A DNA stretch of 64,000 nucleotides from JACVRW01 sp963728155 (GTDB lineage: Bacteria; Actinomycetota; Thermoleophilia; Solirubrobacterales; Thermoleophilaceae): positions 62,001 through 126,000 of the forward strand of contig CAVSJF010000009.1 in NCBI GenBank assembly GCA_963728155.1, written 5' to 3'. The notes under the pieces were generated by a model, which saw only the letters and a list, made by a program, of their open reading frames with translations, did not search any database and was not told where the DNA came from. A program made the position numbers and the translations under genes. This document shows positions 54,155-63,643 of the stretch, piece by piece (the first letter of the stretch is position 1; every line of letters starts with the position of its first letter).

Positions 54155-55423
54155 ATGCTGACTCGCCCACACGCCCTCAGCGCACCGCGAATTTGCCTGG
54201 CGCTGGCCCTGACGATCGTGGCCGCATTCGCGCTCGCCTCACCGGCGATGTCGGTCGCCGCTCCGGCCCCGTCTGTCGTGACCCTGAAGACCGTCGAGGT
54301 CGGAGCGCCGGGCAACCCCTCGGTGGGGATCGTTCCGTTCACCGACGCGATCTACGCGTCCTGTGACGACGCGCCTGATGCCAAGCCTGCCTGCCAGGAG
54401 GTCGGCGGAGTCAAGTACCGCTATGGCATCGGCCATCTCGAGGTCACGGTCTCCCAATGGGTGACGTTCCTGAACAGGGTCGATCCCGCGGGCCGCAACA
54501 GGCATCGCCTCTACAGCGCCGATGAGAGCTCATCCGCGTGGCCAAAGTACGGTCAGATCGATTTCGCATCCGGCGCCGCCCGGGGCCGGCATTACTCCGT
54601 GGCGTCTCCGGAATGGGCCGACAAGCCCTATGGCTTCGCCAACTTCCTGCGATCGGCGCGGTTCGTCAACTCGCTCTACAACGGCCGCCTGCTTTCCAAG
54701 GACGCCGAGAGCGACGCGGGGTTCCGCTATGTCACCTACCGGGTGCGGCTCTCCAAGAAGACCGAGCGGGGGATGTACGACATGCGCAAGCGCGCGGCCA
54801 CGCGGTCCCATAAGTCAGGCTTCGTCTTGCCCAGCCAGGACGAGTGGATCAAGGCGGCCTACTACGACGCGAGCGGCGGCGGGCAATTCTCCTATTGGAA
54901 GTACCCGACCAATCCGGGTGTGTTCGGAGACGGCACGGCGACCGCTCCCTCGTCGACGACCCTCGACCCCTCGACCGGCGACATCACCAACGCCTCGACC
55001 CAGCCGCTCGCAACCTTTCACGCTTCGAACGTGCCGGCTCCGAGCTGGTGCCCCGCGGCCGCTGGGACCGAGGCATGCTCGACCGTGAACCCCTTCGGGA
55101 TCGACCAGACGACCTACGCCGAGATCTACCAGGGCAGCCTCAGCACCGTGGGCCAGGCGAAGACGACCTCGCCGTGGGGGACCCTCGACCAGGGCGGCAA
55201 CGTCGTGGAATGGACCGACACCGTCACCCCGCCCCCGTCGGGGCGGAGCGGTGGACGGACCTGGAGACGCCTGCACGGCGGCATCGCCAACGCCCCCGTC
55301 TATCAGCTGTGGCTCTCGGCAGTCGGGCTCCAGCCGCAGGACAACACGCTCTTCACCGCCACCTATCCGTGGCTGGGAATCCGGATCGGAGCGCTGGGCA
55401 ACCTGAAGGTGAGCAAGCGCTGA
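54155..55423 (+). CDS. Secreted FGE/SUMF1-fold protein
   Basis: 422 residues from ATG 54155 (MLTRPHALSAPRICLALALT), with a signal peptide ending near MSVAAPAP. The mature protein has the formylglycine-generating-enzyme fold landmarks: GIGHLEVTVSQWVTFLNRVD (EVT near the start), LPSQDEWIKAAYYD, WGTLDQGGNVVEWTD (GNVxEW) and RLHGGIANAP in place of RGGSW. Canonical FGE has a copper-binding Cys pair and an ending like GFRxxR; here the end is WLGIRIGALGNLKVSKR without those cysteines, so oxidation of sulfatases is doubtful. Cysteines occur at SCDDAP, ACQEVG, SWCPAA and ACSTVN. Confidence 0.75.
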   Translation: MLTRPHALSAPRICLALALTIVAAFALASPAMSVAAPAPSVVTLKTVEVGAPGNPSVGIVPFTDAIYASCDDAPDAKPACQEVGGVKYRYGIGHLEVTVSQWVTFLNRVDPAGRNRHRLYSADESSSAWPKYGQIDFASGAARGRHYSVASPEWADKPYGFANFLRSARFVNSLYNGRLLSKDAESDAGFRYVTYRVRLSKKTERGMYDMRKRAATRSHKSGFVLPSQDEWIKAAYYDASGGGQFSYWKYPTNPGVFGDGTATAPSSTTLDPSTGDITNASTQPLATFHASNVPAPSWCPAAAGTEACSTVNPFGIDQTTYAEIYQGSLSTVGQAKTTSPWGTLDQGGNVVEWTDTVTPPPSGRSGGRTWRRLHGGIANAPVYQLWLSAVGLQPQDNTLFTATYPWLGIRIGALGNLKVSKR

Positions 55424-55463
55424 GCGGAGCTCCCGCCTCGCGCGACACGCGAGGTCGTTCCGG

Positions 55464-55643
55464 TTAGACGGGCCGGGTGGTGATCTGGCGGACGCGCGAG
55501 GCGAGCCAGACCAGTCCCGCTCCAAAGAGGAAGAGCGCGCCCTTTTCCAATGCCCCGGTCTCTGGGGCGGCTATGGCGATTACGACCGCCAAGAGCATGA
55601 AGAACATGACGAGCTGGAGCGCAAGGCGGAGCAGACTGGCCAT
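55464..55643 (-). CDS. Small two-helix membrane protein
   Basis: 59 residues from ATG 55643: MASLLRLALQLVMFFMLLAV VIAIAAPETG as helix one, ALEKGALFLFGAGLVWLASR as helix two, ending in a basic VRQITTRPV. An upstream ATG at 55721 would extend it by 26 residues of unlikely character. No family recognised. The 95 bases to the DUF488 gene hold nothing else. Confidence 0.55.
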   Translation of the reverse strand: MASLLRLALQLVMFFMLLAVVIAIAAPETGALEKGALFLFGAGLVWLASRVRQITTRPV

Positions 55644-55736
55644 CGTCGGAGCGTACGCGTGCGGTGCCCGGAAGTCCAGTAGCGAAGGTCGACCGCGAAC
55701 ATTGAAGACTTTGGGGGCCATAGAGCCCCAAACCCT

Positions 55737-56237
55737 TCAGTCGGGGCGCAGGTGGGTCACCAGTACGTCATGTTCGGCGGCCAGGCTCTCCGCGATCAGC
55801 GACCGGTGGCAGGCCTCCGGGTCGCGCTCCACGCACATCAGAGCGGCCGCCCCGTCGGCCGGCAGCTCGGCAGCAACCGCGTCGAGGTCGGCGGGATCAA
55901 GGATCTCGGCGACGTAGCGACTGCGGTACTTCGGCGCCAGCTTCTTGCGCGAGCGCTTGCCCACCCCCTGCCGGTCGTCCTCGCGGTACTGCAGCCGACG
56001 CAGCTCCGTGGTCGGGGCGAGCTCCTTGTGGTGGCGATACTCGATCCGCGCCTCTGCGAGCGCGGCCTGAAGCCGCCGCGAGTTCGCCCACGCGTACTCG
56101 CTGCCGCGTACCCCACGGCGCTGGCGGACGTCGATAAGCATCACTATGTCCGCGTCGCGCAGCCGCGCGAGAAACGCTTCGCCGGTGAAGCCGTACACGC
56201 CGATGGTGGCGACCCGCGGTGAACCGTCACGCCACAT
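55737..56237 (-). CDS. DUF488 family protein
   Basis: Intact, 166 residues. TIGVYGFTGEAFLARLRDAD, MLIDVRQRRGVRGSEYAWAN, YRHHKELAPTTELRRLQYRE, the basic block GKRSRKKLAPKYRSRYV, and the near-terminal CVERDPEACHRSLIAESLA with the conserved CxE...CHR. Family function is unknown; the CHR motif suggests a nucleotide or metal site. ATG 56237 overlaps the OsmC gene stop by 11 bases, so they are probably one transcript. Confidence 0.88.
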   Translation of the reverse strand: MWRDGSPRVATIGVYGFTGEAFLARLRDADIVMLIDVRQRRGVRGSEYAWANSRRLQAALAEARIEYRHHKELAPTTELRRLQYREDDRQGVGKRSRKKLAPKYRSRYVAEILDPADLDAVAAELPADGAAALMCVERDPEACHRSLIAESLAAEHDVLVTHLRPD

Positions 56238-56634
56238 GGACCGAGCCGAGCTCGACGCTCGTGCCGGCGCGCAGAGAGTTGGGAATCTCCGCGATGGCGT
56301 CCACGCGCGCGGCCAGCTCGCGCAATGCCGCCTCCGGTGCGCCGCCGCTCAGTTCGACGTCGTACTCGACCGCTGTCGAGACCGCCGGGTCGCCCGTGAA
56401 GTCGCCGCGCACGACGACCCGCACCAGCTGCAGGTCGAGGCCTTCGGCGCGCGCCTCGCGAAACAGGTCGTTGGACACACACCCGGCAATGGCCAGGTAC
56501 AGGAGCTGCCCCCCGTTGAATCCGACGCCCCGCCCGCCTCCGTCCGCGGGCCTGTCCATGACCACCGTGAACGGCCCAGCGTTGCCGATCGCCGCCGGCT
56601 CGCCCGCGACGTTGCGCACCTCGACCTCGAACAT
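56227..56634 (-). CDS. OsmC/Ohr-family protein
   Basis: Intact, 135 residues from ATG 56634. Swapped-dimer peroxidase fold: MFEVEVRNVAGEPAAIGNAG, MDRPADGGGRGVGFNGGQLL, the peroxidatic cysteine in LAIAGCVSNDLFREA, then VRVVVRGDFTGDPAVSTAVE. A second cysteine is not present, unlike Ohr, so peroxide reduction may be weak or absent. Overlaps the DUF488 gene. Confidence 0.82.
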   Translation of the reverse strand: MFEVEVRNVAGEPAAIGNAGPFTVVMDRPADGGGRGVGFNGGQLLYLAIAGCVSNDLFREARAEGLDLQLVRVVVRGDFTGDPAVSTAVEYDVELSGGAPEAALRELAARVDAIAEIPNSLRAGTSVELGSVHVA

Positions 56635-56729
56635 GGGGGGCCAGCCTATGCACTCATCCTGAAGTAGGAGATCGAATACCGGTCTTGCGCCCGATGTCGG
56701 CGGGTCGTCGCACGCCCATCATCGGTGGC

Positions 56730-56978
56730 ATGAGCGAAGGAAGAATCGACCCGCGGGTCGCGAAGGGTCTCGCGACTGCGGTCCTGGTCGCGGTCGGGGT
56801 GGCCACCCCGCTGCTGCTGCCGGCGGGCGATCTCCCCCTCCCCGACCTCCCGGATCTGCCCGACCTGCCCGACTGGCTGTCGACACTGCTGCGTTGGGGA
56901 CGGCGCGCGCTCGTGATCGGGATCGCGGTGGTCTTGCTGGTCGGCGCGCTGGCAAGACAACTGAGACGCCGACGTTGA
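56730..56978 (+). CDS. Small membrane protein with LPD repeats
   Basis: 82 residues from ATG 56730 (MSEGRIDPRVAKGLATAVLV). First helix TAVLVAVGVATPLLLPA, then LPLPDLPDLPDLPDWLS, four LPD units that form a rigid proline bridge, then a basic turn and a second helix (ALVIGIAVVLLVGALARQL) ending RRRR. No family recognised. An ATG at 56685 would add 15 residues. Converges on the hypothetical gene at 56983 (4 bases). Confidence 0.6.
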   Translation: MSEGRIDPRVAKGLATAVLVAVGVATPLLLPAGDLPLPDLPDLPDLPDWLSTLLRWGRRALVIGIAVVLLVGALARQLRRRR

Positions 56979-56982
56979 GCGT

Positions 56983-57422
56983 TCAGCCCGGATCAGTCAG
57001 CACCGCCGCGAGGTGCTCCCCGAGCAGGCCGCGGATGTCCGCCGCGATGCGCTCCCCGACCTGTACGAGACTCGCCTCGGGCGGCTTGGGCTGATGAGCT
57101 CGGGGAGGATGGCGACCCGGGACGCACCGAACACGTCGTCGAAGAACAACGCGAAGTAGGTGCTCGACGGGTCCTCGGCCGCGGCGCGCAGCAGTTCGCC
57201 CGCGCGAGCTCGCGCACAGCCGCTGCGCCGCCGTTTTTCGGCATGTCGGCCTCCGGCATGAAGTCGAGCTGGTCGCCCTCTAGGGCCGAGACTGCCGCCA
57301 CCAGACCGGGAAGGACCTCGGGGCGCGTTATCGACGGCGCCCGCCGGCAGCGTCTCGGGAGCGGCGACGAACGGCAGGATCCGATCCGCAATGCCCGGGG
57401 GTCGCCGCTGTCTGGGGCCCAT
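56983..57422 (-). CDS. Hypothetical protein, frame-disrupted
   Basis: Several shifts are needed to join three coherent pieces: MGPRQRRPPGIADRILPFVA, PEVLPGLVAAVSALEGDQLD running through FMPEADMPKNGGAAAVRE, and SSTYFALFFDDVFGASRVAI with LPELISPKPPEASLVQVGER at the end, finishing LGEHLAAVLTDPG at TGA 56983. Frame breaks lie near 57335, 57205 and 57090. About 145 residues, soluble, no motif recognised. Either a decaying gene or assembly errors. Confidence 0.4.
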
Positions 57423-57483
57423 ACAGCAGCGGACGCGCCGGCCCAGGCATCTATTCCCGGCGCGATCGCTATCTATTGACGGC

Positions 57484-58395
57484 GTGACGACCGCGACGGT
57501 GGCGCTCGAAGGGTCGCGGCGCCAGCGGCGCGGGCAGATCTACGTGGCTCTCGCCGCGGTGGCGTGGTCGACCGCCGGGGTCCTCCAGCGCCAGCTCACG
57601 CTCGACACGTCGACCCAGGTCGCCGGCCGGGCGGTGTTCGCGGGCGCCGCGCTGCTGGCCTTCGTCGCGGTTGCCGAGCGCGGCCGCGTGGTCCAGGCCT
57701 TCAGGTCCGTCGGGCTTGCGGGCGTGGCCGTTGCGCTGTGCGTCGCGACGGCGTCGGGGAGCTTCATCGCGGCGCTCAACCACACGAGCGTCGCCCGCGT
57801 CCTGTTCATATTGGCCGTCGCTCCCGTGCTTGCCGCCCTGCTCGCCCGGGCGACACTCGGAGAGCCGATCACGCGGCGCACGGTCGTGGCGATGGCGCTG
57901 GCGCTGGCGGGCGTCACGCTGATGCTCGGTGCCCCGGGGGAGGGCAGCCTGGCTGGGGACGGCCTCGCGCTACTCGCGGCGTTGGCCTTCGCGCTGATGA
58001 TCGTGATCACCCGCTGGCGCAACGACGTCTCCATGGCGCCGGCCATGTGCCTCGCGCAGGCGATCCAGGTGGCGGTATTCCTCCCCTTCGCCAGTGCCGG
58101 CGCGATCGGCGGCGACGACCTCTTCTGGCTGGCGACCCTCGGCATCGGTCAGATCGCGCTCGGCTTCGCGCTCCTGACCGTGGGCGCGCGGCTGATACCG
58201 GCCGGCCAGGTGGGCCTCATCACGCTGCTCGAGGTGGTGCTCGGCCCCCTGTGGGTATGGCTCGCGCTCGACGAGCGTCCCAGCACGCTCACGCTCGTCG
58301 GCGGGGCGATCGTGATCGTCGGGATCGTCATACAGACGCGCGCAGCGCCGCCGGCCGAACCGGACGAGGGGCGGGTGGTCCCCGCACCCCACTAG
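57484..58395 (+). CDS. EamA-family transporter (DMT superfamily)
   Basis: Intact, 303 residues from GTG 57484. Ten membrane helices in two EamA repeats: IYVALAAVAWSTAGVLQRQL, AVFAGAALLAFVAVAER, LAGVAVALCVATASGSFIAA, HTSVARVLFILAVAPVLAAL, VVAMALALAGVTLML, then LALLAALAFALMIVITRWRN, FLPFASAGAIGG, LGIGQIALGFALLTVGARLI, LITLLEVVLGPLWVWLALDE and GGAIVIVGIVIQTR. Exports an amino acid or other small metabolite; the substrate is not predictable. Ten bases before the serine hydrolase gene. Confidence 0.9.
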   Translation: MTTATVALEGSRRQRRGQIYVALAAVAWSTAGVLQRQLTLDTSTQVAGRAVFAGAALLAFVAVAERGRVVQAFRSVGLAGVAVALCVATASGSFIAALNHTSVARVLFILAVAPVLAALLARATLGEPITRRTVVAMALALAGVTLMLGAPGEGSLAGDGLALLAALAFALMIVITRWRNDVSMAPAMCLAQAIQVAVFLPFASAGAIGGDDLFWLATLGIGQIALGFALLTVGARLIPAGQVGLITLLEVVLGPLWVWLALDERPSTLTLVGGAIVIVGIVIQTRAAPPAEPDEGRVVPAPH

Positions 58396-58405
58396 GTGCG
58401 CCCCC

Positions 58406-59331
58406 ATGAGCTCCCATGCTGATGTTGAGCTCGAGCGGCGCCTCGGAGACATGGGGCGCCGCGGGCGGCGGGCGGTCGTGGCCGGCCTGATCCGGGGCGA
58501 GGAGCATCTGTATGGCTGCCGGTTCCCGCGGGGCCGGCCTGCCGACGAGCGAAGCCTGTTCGAGATTGGCTCGGTGACCAAGGCGTTCACCGGTGTGGTG
58601 CTCGCCGACATGGTGCTGGCCGGCGAGGTGGCGCTGGACGCAGCGGACTTCCCAACGCGCCCGGGCCGATGGTCAGGCGCGAGGGGGCATACGTGGTGGG
58701 TTTGCGCGCCCGGGATCCCTGGGCGGGACTGACGGCAGCCGATTACCGCCGCCTCGTTGCCCGCGAGTCCCCGCGGCGGGCGCCGGGCGCGCGGTTTCGC
58801 TACTCGAGCATGGGGGTGGGGCTCCTCGGAGACGCTCTGGCCGCTCGCGCCGGGACCACCTACGAGGAACTACTGACCGCACGGGTCCTGCAGCCGCTCG
58901 GAATGGGCGCGACCGCGGTCGACGTCCCGCCTGCCCGGCGCGAGCAGGTCGTGCGAGGCCACTCCCGTCGCGGCAACCCCCGTCCCCCGATCGAGGACTT
59001 CATGCCGGCGGCGGGAAGCCTGCGCTCCAACGGGGAGGACATGCTGCGCTTCCTGGCCGCGTGCCTGCGACCGCCGGACGAACGGCCCGGCCCCGCGCTC
59101 GCCCTCGCCCAGCGACCCCACGCGCGGGCCGGCCGGCGAGCCGAGGCCGGCCTCTGCTGGATGATCTCGGCGCCGCGCAACGCCCCTCGGGTCGTGTGGC
59201 ACAACGGCGGCACCTGGGGCTTTCGCAGCTTCGCCGGCTTCAGTCCCGACGCGGGCAACGCCGTGGTGGTGCTTTCGAACACCACACGTAGCGTCGACCG
59301 TCTCGGGTTCACGCTCGTGGGGGAGATCTGA
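58406..59331 (+). CDS. Serine hydrolase, beta-lactamase/class C PBP fold
   Basis: About 308 residues from ATG 58406. Nucleophile motif GSVTKAFTGVVLADM (SxxK) after LFEIG; RFRYSSMGVGLLGDAL supplies the Tyr motif (YSS instead of YSN); WHNGGTWGFRSFAGFS is the third motif (HNG). One frameshift near 58655, and the TLLDLATHTSGLPR stretch usual between motifs 1 and 2 is missing there, suggesting a small deletion as well as an indel. A D-aminopeptidase or esterase is possible. Starts 10 bases after the EamA transporter. Confidence 0.75.
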
Positions 59332-59352
59332 CGCCTGTCAACCTCTAGCGCA

Positions 59353-60048
59353 ATGTTCAACGGATTCGGCCCGCAGGTGTTCGAGTGGTTCGCCGGGCTC
59401 GAGCAGGACAACTCCAGGCAGTACTTCGGCTCCACCCGGGACTTCTACGAGGAGCACGTCCGCGGCGAGCTCCAGGCCATGCTCGAGGAGCTGAGTGAGC
59501 CCTTCGGCGGTGAGGTGAAGGTGTTTCGCCAGCATCGCGACCTGCGCTTTACGGCCGACAAGTCGCCGTACAAGACCCGCACCTACGGCGTCGTCACCGG
59601 CGGCCCGGCCGCCGGCGCCGGGCTCTACGCCGAGATCTCGGCTCGCGGGCTCTACGCAGGCACGGGCTACTACCGGCTCGACCGCGACCAGCTCGAGCGC
59701 TTCCGCGCCGCGGTGGCCGACGACACGACGGGACCGGCACTGGCCGAGGCCGTTGCCGCGGCGGAGGTGGCCGGCCTGGAGATCGACGGCGCGGTTCTGC
59801 GCACGGCGCCGCGCGGGTATCCGCGCGACCACGCGCGAATCCACCTGCTGCGGCGCAAGTCGCTGATCGCGGGCCGCCGCCTCGAGAGCGCAGGCGCAAT
59901 CGAGCGCTCCGACGCGCTCGGCCACACCGCGGAGACCTGGGCCGCCGCGGCGCCGATCAACGGCTGGCTGGAGCAGAACGTCGGGCCGGCGGCTCAGCTG
60001 AGCGCGCCCCAGCCGGGCCCTGGATCGAGCAGCCGGCGCACGGAATAG
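59353..60048 (+). CDS. DUF2461 (TIGR02453) family protein
   Basis: Intact, 231 residues from ATG 59353. FNGFGPQVFEWFAGLEQDNS, YFGSTRDFYEEHVRGELQAM, and the family block KVFRQHRDLRFTADKSPYKT. Then AGLYAEISARGLYAGTGYYR, PRGYPRDHARIHLLRRKSL and a variable tail. Function is not established for the family. The gene sits between a serine hydrolase and hypX, each 18-22 bases away, so it is likely co-transcribed. Confidence 0.88.
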   Translation: MFNGFGPQVFEWFAGLEQDNSRQYFGSTRDFYEEHVRGELQAMLEELSEPFGGEVKVFRQHRDLRFTADKSPYKTRTYGVVTGGPAAGAGLYAEISARGLYAGTGYYRLDRDQLERFRAAVADDTTGPALAEAVAAAEVAGLEIDGAVLRTAPRGYPRDHARIHLLRRKSLIAGRRLESAGAIERSDALGHTAETWAAAAPINGWLEQNVGPAAQLSAPQPGPGSSSRRTE

Positions 60049-60066
60049 GAGCGCCGCAGGGGCGTC

Positions 60067-61809
60067 TTGCCCTTCATGGCCTCCTTCAGAACGCGCTCGC
60101 GCCGGATCCTCTTCCTCGTCTCGGCCCACAACGGGCTCAGCCAGCGCGCCTTCATCGCCCTCACCGAGCTCGGCCACCGGGTGGACGTGGCGGTGGTCGA
60201 ATCCGCGGCTGAGATGGAGGACGCCGTCCGGCGCCACCGGCCCGAGCTGATCGTGTGCCCCATGCTCAAGACGTTCATCCCCGAGTCGATCTGGTCCGCC
60301 CACCGCTGCCTGATCGTGCACCCGGGCCCGCGGGGCGACCGGGGCCCCTCCTCGCTCGACTGGGCCATCGAGCTGGGGGCGGGCGAATGGGGCGTGACCG
60401 TGCTCGAGGCCAACGGCAAGCCCGACGGCGGACACGTCTGGGCCAGCCGCACCTTCCGCACGCGCCCCGCCGGCAAGAGCAGCCTCTACCGCCACGAGGT
60501 CCGCCGCGCGGCGATCGCGGCTCTGCTCGAGGCGATCGCCAAGATCGAGCGCGGCGCACGGCCCGATCCGGTCGACCCGAGTGATCCCGAGGTCACGGGC
60601 CGAGAGCGCCCGGTGATGCGCCAGCGCGACCGGAGAATCGACTGGACGCTGGATCCCACCGAGACGGTGGTACGCAGGCTGCGCGCGGCGGAGGGACACC
60701 CGGGCGTTCTGGACGAGGTGGGGGGCACTGCGTTCCACGCGTTCGGCGTCCACCGCGAGCGGAGCCTGACCGGCTTTGCCGGCGACATCATCGCCCAGCG
60801 CGACGGGGCGATCTGCCGGGCCACCTTCGACGGTGCCGTGTGGATCACGCACCTGAAGCTCGCGGGCGATCAGGGGCCGGCCGGCTTCAAGCTGCCCGCC
60901 ACCCGCGCGCTCGAGCTCGCCGGCGTCGAGGTGGACGTGCCCGAGACTCGCGTGCCGGTGCACCCATCACTGCCCGAAGGGCACACCCACAGCGAGATCT
61001 CCTACAGCGAGTCCGGCGGCGTCGGGTACCTGCGCTTCGACTTCTACAACGGGGCGATGAGCACGGACGGCTGCCGCCGCCTGCGTGAGGCCTACGCCCA
61101 CGCCCGCTCGCGCGCCGAGACGAAGGTGATCGTCCTCGTGGGGGGCGACGACTTCTTCTCCAACGGCATCCACCTGAACGTGATCGAGGCCGCCGGCGAT
61201 CCGGGCGCCGAATCGTGGCGCAACCTTCACGCCATGAACGATCTTGTTCGCGAGATCGTCGAGACCCCGTCGCACCTCGTGATCTCGGCCCTGGCCGGCG
61301 ACGCGGCGGCCGGCGGCGTGCCCTTCGCGCTGGCAGCCGATCGCGTGGTGGCCCGCGAGGACGTGGTGCTCAATCCCTACTACCGCCACATGGGCGGCCT
61401 GTACGGCTCCGAGTACTGGACCTATCTCCTGCCCCGCCGCGTGGGCACCGCGATGGCCGCCGAGCTCACCGGCCCGCCATTCACCCCCATCGGGGCGCGC
61501 CGCGCGGTGTCGATCGGGCTCATCGACGCGGCGTTGGGCGCCGACCTGGCGAGCTTCCGCGGTCAGACCCGCCGCCTGGCCGAGGGGTTCGTGCGCCACC
61601 CGAGCCTGGAGAGCTGGCTCGAGGGCAAGCGACGCTGGCGCGAGCGCGACGAGCGCGCGAAGCCGCTCCAGGCCTACCGCAGGGAGGAGATGGCGCGGTC
61701 GTACCGGAGCTTCTTCGGAGCGGACCGCAGCTACCACGAGGCACGGCGGCGCTTCACACGCAAGCTCGCGCCCTGCGAGGCCGCCCCCGCGGTCAGCCTC
61801 GCCGCCTAG
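60067..61809 (+). CDS. hypX: HypX/HoxX-type hydrogenase maturation protein
   Basis: Intact, ~577 residues; ATG 60076 (MASFRTRSRRILFLVS) or TTG 60067. N-terminal formyl-transfer domain: VSAHNGLSQRAFIALTELGH, CPMLKTFIPESIWSA, VHPGPRGDRGPSSLDWAI, ATFDGAVWITHLKL. C-terminal crotonase-fold domain: VIVLVGGDDFFSNGIHLNVI, LAGDAAAGGVPFALAADRVV, NPYYRHMGGLYGSEYWTYLL, and TPIGARRAVSIGLIDAALG. HypX makes the CO ligand of [NiFe]-hydrogenase from a formyl group under aerobic conditions. No hydrogenase structural or hyp gene lies within the window. Confidence 0.9.
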   Translation: MPFMASFRTRSRRILFLVSAHNGLSQRAFIALTELGHRVDVAVVESAAEMEDAVRRHRPELIVCPMLKTFIPESIWSAHRCLIVHPGPRGDRGPSSLDWAIELGAGEWGVTVLEANGKPDGGHVWASRTFRTRPAGKSSLYRHEVRRAAIAALLEAIAKIERGARPDPVDPSDPEVTGRERPVMRQRDRRIDWTLDPTETVVRRLRAAEGHPGVLDEVGGTAFHAFGVHRERSLTGFAGDIIAQRDGAICRATFDGAVWITHLKLAGDQGPAGFKLPATRALELAGVEVDVPETRVPVHPSLPEGHTHSEISYSESGGVGYLRFDFYNGAMSTDGCRRLREAYAHARSRAETKVIVLVGGDDFFSNGIHLNVIEAAGDPGAESWRNLHAMNDLVREIVETPSHLVISALAGDAAAGGVPFALAADRVVAREDVVLNPYYRHMGGLYGSEYWTYLLPRRVGTAMAAELTGPPFTPIGARRAVSIGLIDAALGADLASFRGQTRRLAEGFVRHPSLESWLEGKRRWRERDERAKPLQAYRREEMARSYRSFFGADRSYHEARRRFTRKLAPCEAAPAVSLAA

Positions 61810-62615
61810 CGAGTGCGGTACAGCCGGGTGGTGAGCGGCGCGAACACCGCGGTCAGCAGCGCGGCCACCGCCAGCACGATGACGATGTCGCTGCCCTCGG
61901 CGTTGCCCTCCATCAATCCCCGCGAGGCGGTGGCGAGGATCGATATCGGGTTCACCTCGACGAAGGCCTCCAGCGCCGACGGCAGAGTCTCGCGGCTCCA
62001 CGAACACGTTCGACAGGAAGGTGAGCGGGAAGATCCCCATGAAGCCCGCGTTCATCACCGCGTTCGGAGTGCGCAGCAGCAGGCCGAGGGTGGTGAACAC
62101 CCAGGAGAGCCCGAAGGCGAACGCCACCACCAGAGCCAGCGCCGCGAGCACGCCGGGGACCCCGGCGCCCGGGCGGAAGCCGAGGATCACGCCGAGCACG
62201 ATGATCACCGTGCCGGCGATCACGTAGCGCACGCTGTCGCCGAGCAGCGAGCCCAACAACGGAGCGGGCCGCCAGATGGGCAGCGAGCGAAAGCGGTCGA
62301 CCACGCCCTTGGTCAGGTCGGTGTTCAGCGCGACGCCGGAGTAGACGGTGGTGAACAACACCGACATGACGAGGATCCCGGGCAGGATGTAGTCGAGATA
62401 GGCGCCCGTGGACCCGGAGATCGCCCCGCCGAAGAGGTAGGTGAACATCAGGACGAACATCACCGGGGTGATCGTCACGTCGAGCAGCTGCTCGGGCACG
62501 TGCTTGACCTTGAGCATCCCGCGCCAGCCGAAGGTGAGCGCGGCCGAGAGCGGGCCGGCCGCCGGGGGGCGCTCCGTCGATGAGATCGCCGTGCGGACCG
62601 CGGTCGTGTCAGCGC

Positions 62616-62619
<4 letters not shown>
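61806..62619 (-). CDS. ABC-2 type transporter permease (DrrB-like)
   Basis: About 270 residues from ATG 62619. LTFGWRGMLKVKHVPEQLLD, TPVMFVLMFTYLFGGAISGS, YLDYILPGILVMSVLFTTVY, KGVVDRFRSLPIWRPAPLLG, VIAGTVIIVLGVILGFRPG and LRTPNAVMNAGFMGIFPLTF, all typical of DrrB/ABC-2 exporters. One frameshift near 61998; the corrected end reads NPISILATASRGLMEGN and ends TRLYRTR-TAG, with that stop overlapping the hypX stop on the other strand (CTAG). Coupled to the ATPase gene by ATGA. Confidence 0.9.
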
Positions 62620-63605
<986 letters not shown>

Positions 63606-63643
63606 CTACCGCTCAGACCGAGGCGCGGCCCGATACTCATCGG

